Of a DNA stretch of 64,000 nucleotides, positions 39,412 to 49,513 are shown piece by piece. The position numbers were made by a program, and so were the translations under genes. Each line of letters begins with the position of its first letter. Position 1 is the stretch's first letter. The notes under the pieces are model-generated. The model was not told the origin of the DNA. It saw only the letters and a list, made by a program, of their open reading frames with translations, and searched no databases. This DNA is from Bradyrhizobium sp. ISRA430 (lineage in GTDB: Bacteria; Pseudomonadota; Alphaproteobacteria; Rhizobiales; Xanthobacteraceae). The DNA is taken from positions 6,798,501 to 6,862,500 of the forward strand of contig NZ_CP094516.1 in the NCBI RefSeq assembly GCF_029909975.1. The letters are read 5' to 3'.

Positions 39412-39872
39412 CGAATTCTCCATTCCAAAGTCCGCGCGAAGAGCCGCGCGAGATCTCTGTCACACACGGGGAATGGCGGAGGATTTGATACCGATCAAAA
39501 TGGGAGCGGTCATAGCGCAATTATGTCGCTAAGTTGCATAAGGATCACGGCCGCGAAGCGTGGTGATCTGTTCTGATCGTTATTCAATTTGAGAGAGCCG
39601 AGTCTCTTCAAGAAACCGCCTCTCGGCTTGGTGCTCTGATCCAATCCAGGCCGCGGACGTCATGCGCGATAAGGCGGCAACTGTCGCGGCCTCTCACAAG
39701 GTCGAGAAGCGCGGCATTCGAGCGCAATATAGGCGATGCCCATTACGGAGCCGCCACTCGCGCGGGCCGTCTCAGCGAAGGTCCCGTCGTCTATTGCCCG
39801 TGAAGGAAGCCGGAAGTGGGAAACGTCATCTTTGCCTCGTTTGATGGGCTGGGGGTGCGCTCCGCCGTTTCC
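39412..39872. other. Region upstream of ompW
   Basis: Holds the ompW promoter and a FixK-type box; otherwise no gene is supported. Confidence 0.5.
39485..39498 (-). promoter_or_regulatory. FixK/FNR-type box upstream of ompW
   Basis: TTGAT-ACCG-ATCAA, a perfect FixK dyad, centred about 81 bases before the ompW start codon, consistent with a class II activator position. Confidence 0.75.
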
Positions 39873-40286
39873 TCACGTCTGGGGACAACGCGTGCGGTTT
39901 GCTTCGTGCAAGCATCCCTCGAGATCATCTTGCGTCTTGCGGCTAAGCAGCGACAGCACGGGCTCATGATCGAGTCCGGCACATCGTGCCCCGTCTACGT
40001 CGATCAGCGGTCGTCGTATCAGGAGCGGATCGCCCACCATCAATGCGAGTGCGCTTGCCGCGTCGATAGTATCGGGATTGACTTCGCCTGATTTGATACG
40101 GGGCGCAGCTCGGTTGAACCAGGAGTCGACGGGCATGTTGCCGAAGAACCCGCGCAATTCCTCCGCATCCCATAGCTTCTTTAGGATGTCTTGGGCGATC
40201 ACGTCGTGGCCGGCGGACTTTAGCGCTTGAATCTGACGCGCGTTAGTGGCGCAGCCGGGCTTCTGATAAAAGATGATTGTCGCCAC
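39873..40286 (-). CDS. Nitrogenase-associated ArsC-like protein
   Basis: 137 residues of the ArsC/Spx fold, subgroup called nitrogenase-associated protein. The N-terminus ATIIFYQKPGCATNARQ has the single redox cysteine, and RRPLID matches the R-P-L/I loop of ArsC. Function in nitrogen fixation is not established. It starts with GTG, seven bases after a 52-residue gene, in an operon divergent from nifH. Confidence 0.85.
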   Translation of the reverse strand: MATIIFYQKPGCATNARQIQALKSAGHDVIAQDILKKLWDAEELRGFFGNMPVDSWFNRAAPRIKSGEVNPDTIDAASALALMVGDPLLIRRPLIDVDGARCAGLDHEPVLSLLSRKTQDDLEGCLHEANRTRCPQT

Positions 40287-40293
40287 GATATAC

Positions 40294-40452
40294 CTATGTA
40301 GGCGCGCTGAGCTGAACGATTGGCACGGCGCTGCTGCTTTCGGGAGCCCATTCGAATTTCTTCCCGATCATCTCCAATGTCAAAGCACCAAGCGCCGTAC
40401 CGTATTTGCAACACTCGCCGCTGGGCCGCCAGGTTTCGAGCCCGACCGACAT
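40294..40452 (-). CDS. 52-residue nif-regulated small protein
   Basis: MSVGLETWRPSGECCKYG start, 52 residues, one CC pair, no membrane segment. Support: GAGGAGAG five bases before the ATG at 40452, a sigma54-type promoter on the same strand 39 bases upstream (40491-40506), two NifA sites beyond it, and the ArsC-like gene seven bases downstream. I recognise no family. A longer open frame reaches 40677, but the upstream part covers the promoter and NifA sites. Confidence 0.65.
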   Translation of the reverse strand: MSVGLETWRPSGECCKYGTALGALTLEMIGKKFEWAPESSSAVPIVQLSAPT

Positions 40453-40490
40453 ATTCACTCTCCTCAAATCGCCCGGCTTGCAAGAAGAGC

Positions 40491-40506
40491 AGCAAGTTAC
40501 GTTCCA
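40491..40506 (-). promoter_or_regulatory. Sigma54-type promoter, divergent from nifH
   Basis: Minus strand TGGAAC-GTAAC-TTGCT; one mismatch in the -24 box. Correct spacing to a start codon with a good Shine-Dalgarno. Confidence 0.6.
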
Positions 40507-40568
40507 CACCTGAACGCATCGGAACAGGTCCCGCCAAACCGGCTTTTCGCGTTGATGGTTGTGGTCGT

Positions 40569-40584
40569 TGTTCGATTTCTGACA
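40569..40584. promoter_or_regulatory. NifA upstream activator sequence 1 (nifH and divergent operon)
   Basis: Exact TGT-TCGATTTCTG-ACA. About 98 bases from the nifH -24 box and 63 bases from the divergent -24 box. Confidence 0.8.
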
Positions 40585-40595
40585 GCCGCAGATCC

Positions 40596-40611
40596 TGTCA
40601 GATCCAAAACA
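40596..40611. promoter_or_regulatory. NifA upstream activator sequence 2 (nifH and divergent operon)
   Basis: Exact TGT-CAGATCCAAA-ACA, 27 bases from site 1 and 70 bases from the nifH -24 box. Its first half is part of an inverted repeat CTGACAG/CTGTCAG with the end of site 1. Confidence 0.85.
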
Positions 40612-40681
40612 GCCGGGATCACTCAGCGGCTGGTTGGTTTTATGAAACGTAATCAGAAGCTTAAGGAGCGCGGTCAAGCGT

Positions 40682-40697
40682 TGGCACGGCGGTTGCT
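40682..40697 (+). promoter_or_regulatory. Sigma54 promoter of nifH
   Basis: TGGCAC-GGCGG-TTGCT, perfect consensus. The leader to the ATG is about 150 bases. Confidence 0.95.
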
Positions 40698-40718
40698 AAT
40701 AAGCGGCAGCAACACTGA

Positions 40719-41744
<1,026 letters not shown>

Positions 41745-41866
41745 AGGTCGCGAGTCGCGGCCTTGTGAAGGCGCGCGACGGATGCCGGTCTCCCTCACCG
41801 CCCATCCCGGGAGGCCGGCATTCTGACGATCGACCCAGATCAAAACCAGGATGCGGCAGCGCAAAC

Positions 41867-42667
41867 GTGACCACTGTGGAAACCCGCAAAATTACGTCCG
41901 AAGCGCACTTCCTTCCGTTGATGGCTGCTTGTGCCGTTAATGCCAACAGCCAGATGCACAGGGGAATTGCAACCTACCGCCTGCTCACCGGTGTGCCTCC
42001 TGCAGATGCCGATATTGCCATTGACAGCAACCTCGATCGCCATGTCCTGGCGTCTATCCTGGCGGCTGCCACAATGGATGGTGGCTCCCTTCCCGAGAAG
42101 GCCGGCCTGTCCGGCCTTGAACTGGCGGCCTTGCTGGAGCAGTACTTTCCCTCGCTTGAGATCAAGCTCGCGGAGCAGCTCTCGGCTTTCAAGTGCGAAG
42201 AGGACGACGAGATCGGAATGCTGCGCGATCTCTTACTCAAGCAACGCTCGACGGAAGGGGATATCGGCCGCTGGCTGGCTGCGATGATCGCGCGCCGCGC
42301 CATTGAGCCAGGCCATCTTTGGGAAGCTCTTGGCTTGCGCAATCGCGGCGAACTCTCTCGGCTGCTGAGCCGCCATTTCGCGCCGCTCGCCGCGCGCAAT
42401 GTCAACAATATGCGCTGGAAGCGCTTCTTCTACCGCATGCTTTGCGAGAATGAAGGCCTCGTGATGTGCACAACGCCCGTGTGCAAGCAATGTGACGACT
42501 TCAACCTCTGCTTCGGCGAAGAAAGCGGTGAGAGCCGGATGGCCGAGCGCCGGCGCGATTTTCTGTTGCAGGCGCCTCGGCCGGTTGTTGCCGGCGACTG
42601 GCCATCTGAACTGCCACAAGGGTCCGCTATCGCCCAGTCATCCGAGAAACCTCGCCGGATTTGGTAA
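41867..42667 (+). CDS. nifQ: Molybdenum-delivery protein NifQ
   Basis: About 266 residues. The C-terminal cysteine motif CTTPVCKQCDDFNLCFG (C-x5-C-x2-C-x5-C) binds the Mo-Fe-S cluster that donates molybdenum to NifEN. The start is uncertain: GTG at 41867 is used; GTG 41876 or ATG 41921 are alternatives, none with a strong Shine-Dalgarno. Likely co-transcribed with nifH, 122 bases upstream. Confidence 0.92.
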   Translation: MTTVETRKITSEAHFLPLMAACAVNANSQMHRGIATYRLLTGVPPADADIAIDSNLDRHVLASILAAATMDGGSLPEKAGLSGLELAALLEQYFPSLEIKLAEQLSAFKCEEDDEIGMLRDLLLKQRSTEGDIGRWLAAMIARRAIEPGHLWEALGLRNRGELSRLLSRHFAPLAARNVNNMRWKRFFYRMLCENEGLVMCTTPVCKQCDDFNLCFGEESGESRMAERRRDFLLQAPRPVVAGDWPSELPQGSAIAQSSEKPRRIW

Positions 42668-42843
42668 GCCGCGCGGGAGGTTGAGGGCGCGGCTGACGCC
42701 GTTTCGATGCGAGTGAGTGACCATGTGTCCAAGACGGCGGCGGGCCCCAAATGCTCCGCGACAATTCTCACTCCTGGCGCGCCGCAATTGCATTAACGTT
42801 CGAACTCGGCGTAGCAGCAGGCAAGGCGTCCGCTTCATGAGCC

Positions 42844-42859
42844 TGTCGCATTTGCGACA
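42844..42859 (+). promoter_or_regulatory. NifA-type site upstream of nifV
   Basis: Exact TGT-CGCATTTGCG-ACA. The matching promoter at 42928-42943 keeps the -12 box (TTGCT) but lacks GG at -24. Confidence 0.6.
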
Positions 42860-42964
42860 ATCGATTTGCAAGAAGGTCGAGGACAGAAGCGTTAGTTTCG
42901 TCATGCAGCTCGTCGTCCCAGGCAACCCATTATGCTGGTTGCTGAAGCTTAGGTAGGTCAAACA

Positions 42965-44149
42965 ATGAGGAGCTCTCGCGTGATTGCCGCCAGCACCGCC
43001 GCCAAAACGTCTTGGTCCACCGTGCTCAACGACACGACGTTACGCGACGGCGAGCAGGCACCTGGCGTTGCGTTCACCACAGAGGAAAAGCTCGCGATCG
43101 CGCAGGCGCTGGCGCGGGCCGGAGTCACGGAAATCGAGGCGGGAACGCCGGCGATGGGCAACGAGGAGATCGCCGCCATCCGCGCCATTGTCGAAGCAGA
43201 TCTTCCGCTGACCACCATAGGCTGGTGCCGGATGCGGGAATCGGATGTCGACGCGGCGATCGAAGCAAAGGTGTCCATGATCAATATGTCGATCCCGACC
43301 TCCGATGTCCAGATCGCGGCCAAGCTAGGTGGTCATCGCGACCTGGCGCTGGAACGGGTGAAGCGAGTGGTAGGCTATGCCTGTGAGCGCGGATTTGATG
43401 TCGCCGTCGGTGGTGAGGACTCCTCCCGCGCCGACACCGATTTTCTCATCAGACTGATGGCAACCGCAAAGGCCGCGGGCGCGCGTCGCTTTCGCATTGC
43501 AGATACGCTTAGCGTGCTCGATCCCGACGCAACCTACGCGCTGGTCAGGAATTTGCGTGCGACCACCGATCTCGAACTCGAATTTCACGGTCACGATGAT
43601 CTCGGACTCGCAACCGCCAACACGCTCTCCGCCATCAAGGCTGGCGCGAGCCACGCCTCAGTGACCGTCATCGGGCTGGGCGAGCGGGCCGGAAATGCAC
43701 CGCTCGAGGAAATCGCGGTCGCACTCAAGCAGCTCTACGGGCGCGAGACCGGCATCATACTCCCGGAGCTCGAGAACGTCGCCGCGGTGGTAGCAGCCGC
43801 GGCCGCACGTGCGATTCCTATGAACAAGGCGATCGTCGGCGAGCATGTATTTACGCACGAATCCGGCATTCATGTCGATGGCCTTTTGAAGGATCAACGC
43901 ACCTATCAATCGCTTGATCCCGTTTTGCTTGGCCGCTGCAACCGCTTTGTGATCGGCAAGCATTCCGGACTTGCGGCGATCACCGCGTTACTCGATGAAC
44001 TGCAGCTCGTCGCCAGCACCGATCAAGCCAGACAGATCCTGTCGCGAGTCCGCAAATATGCCATCGAGCACAAGCTGCCGGTCGAGCGCGAAACCGTGGC
44101 GGCGATCTGGCGCGACGTGTGCGGATGCCTAGCAACCCACCCCGCGTGA
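42965..44149 (+). CDS. nifV: Homocitrate synthase NifV
   Basis: A 394-residue homocitrate synthase of the DRE-TIM family. The N-terminus [18 protein letters not shown] holds the Asp-Arg pair; [14 protein letters not shown] and [15 protein letters not shown] contain metal-binding histidines. It makes the homocitrate of FeMo-co. Most nodulating rhizobia depend on plant homocitrate, so an intact gene is notable. No frameshift seen. Its own promoter looks damaged at -24. Confidence 0.93.
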   Translation: MRSSRVIAASTAAKTSWSTVLNDTTLRDGEQAPGVAFTTEEKLAIAQALARAGVTEIEAGTPAMGNEEIAAIRAIVEADLPLTTIGWCRMRESDVDAAIEAKVSMINMSIPTSDVQIAAKLGGHRDLALERVKRVVGYACERGFDVAVGGEDSSRADTDFLIRLMATAKAAGARRFRIADTLSVLDPDATYALVRNLRATTDLELEFHGHDDLGLATANTLSAIKAGASHASVTVIGLGERAGNAPLEEIAVALKQLYGRETGIILPELENVAAVVAAAAARAIPMNKAIVGEHVFTHESGIHVDGLLKDQRTYQSLDPVLLGRCNRFVIGKHSGLAAITALLDELQLVASTDQARQILSRVRKYAIEHKLPVERETVAAIWRDVCGCLATHPA

Positions 44150-44212
44150 AAAGCCGTGTCCAGCAGCGTTTGCGTCGACCATTCGCAAACAGACGCGCCG
44201 CAAGGAGGGCGT

Positions 44213-44560
44213 TTGATGTCGCTGATGGGGACGAACGGCGCCCAGCTTTCGTACGGCAGATCCCGGGCGCGATGTCACCTCCAGATCTTACTTATCGTTG
44301 CGCCATACATGCTGTGATCTCCTATCCAATGGCGAGCCGTCCCCGGACTGCCAATCGGCGTCTTCTCGCGCGGCTGATTTCCGGTCCGGCGACCGTCCTG
44401 ACGAGCGTCAACCTCGATCGTGGTCTCGCCATTGATCCCGGATCTTCATCGGGACTGACGTCGTCACCGGCGGGCCTGCCGATCTGGGCAGCGAAGTTGA
44501 GGGCATCGCTTTCCGGCGTCAGGCTTTGGCGATGCGCACCAGCTGTGCGAGGCAGGACGG
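44213..44560 (+). pseudogene. Serine acetyltransferase (cysE/nifP-like) relic
   Basis: Fragments of a serine acetyltransferase appear in three frames: RARCHLQILLIV, then HAVISYPMASRPRTANRRLL with TVLTSVNLDRGLAIDPG, then FIGTDVVTGGPADLG. Read together they follow the order of CysE (helical domain, then the start of the beta-helix), so at least two frameshifts have occurred. Azotobacter carries cysE1 beside nifV/nifS, which fits the location between nifV and nifW. No intact frame remains. Confidence 0.5.
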
Positions 44561-44625
44561 CAGCAGTGAACGGGCGCGACCCCATCTCATTGACCGTCCA
44601 GAGCTAATCCGAAGGAGAATTTTCG

Positions 44626-44967
44626 ATGCTCAACTCATCCCCGGCAGCCGGTATCCTGGATCGGCTCAGCAAGGCCTCGTCGGCAGAGGATTTTTTTTCG
44701 CTGCTTGGCGTCGATTACGACCCTAAAATCGTGAATGTCGCGCGCCTTCACATCTTAAAGCGCATGGGACAATATTTTGCCAAAGAGCAATTTACTGGTG
44801 CGGCAGAGCCGGAAATCAGAGCTCGGTGCAAGGCGATGCTGGAGCAGGCCTATGCCGATTTCGTGGCATCGACACCGATCGACCAGCGAGTGTTCAAGGT
44901 TTTGAAGGATGCCGTCGCAGAGCCTAAGAAGGCCGCGGCCTTTGTCCCGTTGAGCGAGCTGAAGTGA
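44626..44967 (+). CDS. nifW: Nitrogenase-stabilizing protein NifW
   Basis: A 113-residue NifW, which protects the MoFe protein from oxygen. Core: LSKASSAEDFFSLLGVDYDP, then VARLHILKRMGQYF. GAAGGAGA precedes the ATG. Family length normal. Confidence 0.94.
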   Translation: MLNSSPAAGILDRLSKASSAEDFFSLLGVDYDPKIVNVARLHILKRMGQYFAKEQFTGAAEPEIRARCKAMLEQAYADFVASTPIDQRVFKVLKDAVAEPKKAAAFVPLSELK

Positions 44968-45188
44968 TCTCTCGCTCCACTGCAAGCAAGGTTTGCCCGA
45001 CGGGGCGCCGTGGCAACCCGATGTGGGGCCTTCGTCTTCATCCGGGTCAACTCTCTGCCGCCATGACCCGAGCGGCGCCTGTCGTATTCCCGACCCATGT
45101 CTGGACTGGTCGTGTCCACGGTATCAGCGGCTATTTCAAGTGTCTGCCAAACCAATGCTTTGGACCGACTTTCAGCGGTTTTTGCAAC

Positions 45189-45204
45189 TGGTACGACACT
45201 TGCT
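45189..45204 (+). promoter_or_regulatory. Sigma54-type promoter of the fix region
   Basis: TGGTAC-GACAC-TTGCT, one mismatch. A near-NifA site TGT-CGTATTCCCG-ACC (one mismatch) is at 45080-45095, 93 bases upstream. It probably drives fixBCX through the fixA relic. Confidence 0.65.
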
Positions 45205-45274
45205 GTTGTCCTGCCGATCCGATCATCGATGTCGACAGATGGTAGTCGTCCGAGATGAGATTGAAGGAAGACCC

Positions 45275-45388
45275 ATGATGCTGCTTTTACTGCCTGCCGA
45301 GCGCTGCGCCATCATCTCGTGGCCTACGATCGCGCCAGGTCCGTTCGAAACGGTCTTTGACGCGATCGAAGTTCCGTATCGACGGTGA
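45275..45388 (+). CDS. Possible 37-residue leader gene
   Basis: ATGATG start after GAAGGAAG, 71 bases downstream of the -12 box; hydrophobic N-terminus MMLLLLPAERCAIISW. No family known. Could be a small gene, a leader or chance. Confidence 0.3.
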   Translation: MMLLLLPAERCAIISWPTIAPGPFETVFDAIEVPYRR

Positions 45389-45438
45389 GATGGTGGTCAA
45401 TGGATAAGTAGCCCCTTCGCGCTACACCTGGAGAGGGT

Positions 45439-45957
45439 ATGCACAGCGTCGTCCGCAAATCGGCCCCCGATTCCGCTCAGATTCGTATCCATCTCATGGC
45501 GAATAGCAACATGCGTCAGGAAGAGGGCCAACGTCGGCCCATACGGGTTTTCGGTGCTGGAGGCTCGGCATGGATTGCGTGACAGGTGCGTTGCCGGGAT
45601 CGCTCTCGTCGTCACCGTCAATGTGGAGCCGCCGGGCCGAAAGTGAGGCGCAGGTATTGCGCAGCGAACGGACTCGCCAACTCAGGCATGGCAGCAACCG
45701 GTCAGAATCACCGCGGCGCCCTGGCCGCCGCGGTAGCGCTCGTCGAACCTGGCGCGCAAGGGTCCAGTTTGGAAGACCTCTCCAAATCCGGCCAGACCGG
45801 TACGTCTATCGCGACGACGCGTCTTGTTGTGCGGCCGGTCGGACTAAGCAGACGGGGCAGAGCAGCCGGCCCCTTGCTGACCAAAAGTGATCTTCAGTTA
45901 ACGAAGCTAAAAAGCAAAAACTGTGGCGCGGGCGCGCCTATCTTTGAGGGGTTTTAG
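45439..45957 (+). pseudogene. fixA: fixA relic
   Basis: GGAGAGGG precedes an ATG, then MHSVVRKSAPDSAQIRIHLM with NSNMRQ, which follows the N-terminus of FixA (electron-transfer flavoprotein beta chain). The match continues in another frame with NVGPYGFSVLEARHGLRDR and ends at stops near 45640. The rest, up to fixB, is weakly recognisable. At least one frameshift and a small deletion near residue 6 are needed. It stands where fixA lies in fixABCX operons. Confidence 0.6.
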
Positions 45958-45960
45958 AGT

Positions 45961-47070
45961 ATGAGCAATGTCACCAGAACGGCCATGCCGACGGCGGCCG
46001 GCCGCGCAGCAGCCAAAAAAGAACTGCCGGAGCACTTTAAGGCGTACAAGCACGTCTGGGTCTTCGTCGAGCTGGAGCGCGGCCAGGTGCATCCGGTTTC
46101 GTGGGAGCTCATGGGTGCGGGGCGCAGGCTTGCCGACAGGCTAAAGGTGAATCTTGCCGCTGTCGTTATCGGTCCGGAGGGGCAGCACACACGTAACGCC
46201 GCGCTTGACGCCTTTTGCTATGGCGCCGATCTGGCCTATCTCGTGAGCGACAATGTTTTGTCGGATTACCGCAACGAATCCTATACCAAAGCGCTAACCG
46301 AACTCGTCAACACCTACAAGCCCGAGATCCTGCTGTTGGGGGCGACGACGCTCGGTCGCGATCTCGCAGGTTCCGTGGCGACGACTCTGTCGACAGGGCT
46401 CACTGCCGACTGCACCGCGCTGGACGTCGACGCCGATGGTTCGCTTGCGGCGACGCGTCCGACCTTTGGCGGCTCGCTGCTCTGCACGATCTATACCTTG
46501 AATTATCGTCCGCAGATGGCAACCGTCCGCCCGCGGGTCATGCCGATGCCTGAGCGCGTCGTACGCGATGCCGCTCGTATCATCGTCCATCCGCTTGGCC
46601 TTCTCGAAGATGATATTGTCACAAAAGTATTGTCGTTCCTACCCGACCGCGATGCAGAAACCTCCAATCTGGCCTATGCCGATGTCGTAGTTGCGGGCGG
46701 CCTGGGACTGGGATCGCCTGAGAACTTTCGGTTGGTGCGCGAGCTCGCAACTCTGCTTGGCGCTGAATATGGCTGCTCGCGTCCTCTGGTACAAAAAGGG
46801 TGGGTTACGTCTGACCGGCAAATCGGTCAGACGGGGAAAACCATCCGGCCAAAGCTCTATATTGCCGCCGGCATTTCCGGCGCGATCCAGCACCGTGTTG
46901 GCGTGGAGGGCGCGGATCTGATCGTCGCCGTCAATACTGACAAGAACGCTCCGATCTTCGACTTCGCCCATCTCGCGATCGTCAGTGACGCCATCCAATT
47001 GCTACCGGCGCTAACGGCCGCATTTCGCGCCCGGCTTTTGCCGAATTCGCGCGCCCGGATCGCGGTATAG
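45961..47070 (+). CDS. fixB: Electron transfer flavoprotein alpha chain FixB
   Basis: A 369-residue FixB, part of the FixABCX bifurcating complex that provides low-potential electrons to nitrogenase. The C-terminal FAD domain carries [25 protein letters not shown], [14 protein letters not shown] and [15 protein letters not shown] motifs (about 255-340). It lies behind the fixA relic, so FixA must come from elsewhere. Confidence 0.96.
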   Translation: MSNVTRTAMPTAAGRAAAKKELPEHFKAYKHVWVFVELERGQVHPVSWELMGAGRRLADRLKVNLAAVVIGPEGQHTRNAALDAFCYGADLAYLVSDNVLSDYRNESYTKALTELVNTYKPEILLLGATTLGRDLAGSVATTLSTGLTADCTALDVDADGSLAATRPTFGGSLLCTIYTLNYRPQMATVRPRVMPMPERVVRDAARIIVHPLGLLEDDIVTKVLSFLPDRDAETSNLAYADVVVAGGLGLGSPENFRLVRELATLLGAEYGCSRPLVQKGWVTSDRQIGQTGKTIRPKLYIAAGISGAIQHRVGVEGADLIVAVNTDKNAPIFDFAHLAIVSDAIQLLPALTAAFRARLLPNSRARIAV

Positions 47071-47081
47071 AGGAGATGATG

Positions 47082-48389
47082 ATGATTGAAGAGAGATTCG
47101 ATGCGATCGTGGTCGGAGCCGGTATGGCCGGCAACGCGGCGGCATTGACCATGGCCAAACGCGGCATGAAGGTGCTGCAGCTCGAGCGGGGCGAATATCC
47201 TGGATCGAAGAATGTGCAGGGCGCGATCCTCTATGCCGACATGATGGAAAAGCTGGTCCCCGAATTTCGAGAGGAGGCGCCGCTCGAACGTCACCTGATC
47301 GAGCAGCGGTTCTGGATGATGGACGATCGCTCCCATGTCGGCATGCATTACCGCTCGGACGACTTCAACGAGGAGCGGCCGAACCGCTACACGATTATAC
47401 GCGCGCAGTTTGACAAATGGTTCTCTTCCAAGGTGCGGGAGGCTGGCGCGACCGTGCTGTGCGAGACGACCGTCACCGAGCTCGCACGGGACGAGCGTGA
47501 AAGGATCGTCGGTGTTCGTACAGATCGCCGAGACGGCGAAATACATGCCGATGTCGTCGTGCTGGCCGAGGGGGTCAATGGCCTGCTCGGGACCCGCGCG
47601 GGCCTGCGCGCGCGGCCGACACCTGATAACGTTGCGCTCGCGGTGAAGGAGATGCATTTCTTGCCTCGCGAAACTATCGAGGCGCGCTTCAATCTCAAGG
47701 GCGATGAAGGCGTCGTGATCGAGGCGGCCGGTACCATTTCCCGCGGCATGACCGGAATGGGTTTCATCTATGCCAACAAAGAGTGCATTTCGCTCGGCAT
47801 CGGTTGTCTCGTCGCCGACTTCCAGCGCACGGGCCAGACGCCCTATGGCCTGCTCGATCAATTCAAGAGGCATCCCTCTGTGGCGCCCCTGATAGCAGGG
47901 TCCGAAGTCAAGGAATATTCGGCGCATCTCATTCCTGAAGGCGGTTACAAGTCGATCCCGCAGCTTTATGGGGAAGGCTGGGTCGTAGTGGGCGATGCGG
48001 CCCAACTCAACAATGCCATTCATCGTGAGGGCTCCAATCTCGCGATGACTTCCGGCCGCATCGCCGCTGAAGCGATAGGTCTGGTGAAATCGCGCGGCGA
48101 GCCGATGAGTGCAACAAATCTGTCGATCTACAAGAAGATGCTGGACGATTCCTTCGTCATCAAAGATCTAAAGAAGTACAAGGATTTTCCGCCCCTGATG
48201 CATACCCACTCACCAAACTTCTTTCTCACCTATCCGCAGCTCATCTCCAAGGCGATGCAAAACTTTGTGCGCGTCGATGGTACGCCCAAGGCTGAGAAGG
48301 AGAAGGCGACCCTGAAATCCTTTGTCAAGGCGCGGTCATGGACAGGTCTGTTCGGCGATGCTTGTCGTTTTGCCCGGGCCTGGCGATGA
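47082..48389 (+). CDS. fixC: Electron-transfer flavoprotein-ubiquinone oxidoreductase FixC
   Basis: A 435-residue flavoprotein. FAD-binding [19 protein letters not shown] near residue 10; [13 protein letters not shown] near 300. GAGGAG six bases before the third of three ATGs sets the start at 47082. It passes electrons to quinone as part of FixABCX. Confidence 0.95.
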   Translation: MIEERFDAIVVGAGMAGNAAALTMAKRGMKVLQLERGEYPGSKNVQGAILYADMMEKLVPEFREEAPLERHLIEQRFWMMDDRSHVGMHYRSDDFNEERPNRYTIIRAQFDKWFSSKVREAGATVLCETTVTELARDERERIVGVRTDRRDGEIHADVVVLAEGVNGLLGTRAGLRARPTPDNVALAVKEMHFLPRETIEARFNLKGDEGVVIEAAGTISRGMTGMGFIYANKECISLGIGCLVADFQRTGQTPYGLLDQFKRHPSVAPLIAGSEVKEYSAHLIPEGGYKSIPQLYGEGWVVVGDAAQLNNAIHREGSNLAMTSGRIAAEAIGLVKSRGEPMSATNLSIYKKMLDDSFVIKDLKKYKDFPPLMHTHSPNFFLTYPQLISKAMQNFVRVDGTPKAEKEKATLKSFVKARSWTGLFGDACRFARAWR

Positions 48390-48427
48390 CCGCGACAGTG
48401 TGCAGCCCAACAATGGAAGGTCAAAGC

Positions 48428-48724
48428 ATGAATGTCGAACCCCCAGTGCGCGTCGAAGACAAGCTGTATTACAACCGCTATCTTGTCGACATCGGTCACC
48501 CTCACGTCAAGGTCCGTGCGCACACGACGCCGTCGCCGCAGCTACTTGCACTCTTGAAAGCCTGCCCCGCGCGATGCTACGAGCTCAACGACGACGGCCA
48601 GGTCGAGATAACCGTTGACGGCTGCATCGAGTGCGGTACCTGCCGCGTGATTGCCGAGCCCACCGGCGACATCGAATGGAGCCATCCGCGCGGCGGATAT
48701 GGAGTGCTGTTCAAGTTTGGGTGA
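48428..48724 (+). CDS. fixX: Ferredoxin-like protein FixX
   Basis: A 98-residue FixX with a single [4Fe-4S] site: CIECGTCRV and the earlier CPARCYE. It partners FixC and ends the fixBCX operon; a palindrome follows at 48904. Confidence 0.95.
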   Translation: MNVEPPVRVEDKLYYNRYLVDIGHPHVKVRAHTTPSPQLLALLKACPARCYELNDDGQVEITVDGCIECGTCRVIAEPTGDIEWSHPRGGYGVLFKFG

Positions 48725-48903
48725 TCGTGGAACGAAGGGCCGCGGTGCGACCGACGTTAGGCGACAGGGTCTCACCGCATCTGTGGCGCATTCCGCGTCA
48801 CTTCCACGGCGCCTGGAATTCGAGCAAGACACTCTTCATGGGGACGCTGCGCAAGACATGACTTGCAGATGTCCCGCTCGTTCGAGGGCCGCGAAGGACT
48901 GGC

Positions 48904-48929
48904 TGTGGCGCCACTGGAGTGGCGCCACA
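48904..48929. terminator. 12-bp palindrome between convergent fixX and ahpD
   Basis: TGTGGCGCCACT and its exact complement around GG. Located between convergent operons; could terminate both, although no T tract follows. Confidence 0.55.
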
Positions 48930-48958
48930 ACGCAGTCGATCGGATGGCAGAGGAAGGA

Positions 48959-49507
48959 TCAGCCTCTCGCCTGAGAGGGGTTGGGCCCAGCGGCCTCGAT
49001 TGCGATCGCCACTGACTGCATGATAGCGGCAAAGCGCACGGCGGTCTGGATCGCTTCGGAATTGACGCCCGCGGCTCTCAGTGTCTTCTCATGGGCATCG
49101 ATGCACGCACCGCAGCCGTTTATCGCGGAGACCGCAAGCGACCACAGCTCGAAATCGGACTTGTCCACGCCGGGATTGCCGATCACGTTCATACGCAGCC
49201 GTGGCGGCATCGTCTTGTATTCCGGGTTGGAAACGAGGTGAGCGAAGCGGTAGTAGACGTTGTTCATTGCCATCAGGGAGGCTGCGGCTTTCGCTGCGGC
49301 AACCGCCACAGATGTCATCATAGCGGACGCAGCCGATTCCATCGCGGCAATCAGGGCTGCATTGCGGGTGGCAATCGCGCTCGCCAGCAGCAGCCCGTAT
49401 TTTCGTTGCGGCGAAAGCGTCTCATCGGCCACCAAGGAGGTCAAGTTGAGCCTGACATCCTTCGCGAAATCGGGAATCCTGTCGCTTAGTTGTTCGATCG
49501 ACGACAT
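48959..49507 (-). CDS. ahpD: Alkyl hydroperoxide reductase AhpD
   Basis: A 182-residue AhpD-like protein with the catalytic CGACIDAHE (C-x2-C-x3-H) near residue 131. It reduces AhpC. An alanine-rich middle segment is usual for the family. Second gene of the ahpC-ahpD operon, six bases after ahpC. Confidence 0.95.
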   Translation of the reverse strand: MSSIEQLSDRIPDFAKDVRLNLTSLVADETLSPQRKYGLLLASAIATRNAALIAAMESAASAMMTSVAVAAAKAAASLMAMNNVYYRFAHLVSNPEYKTMPPRLRMNVIGNPGVDKSDFELWSLAVSAINGCGACIDAHEKTLRAAGVNSEAIQTAVRFAAIMQSVAIAIEAAGPNPSQARG

Positions 49508-49513
49508 GCTGCC

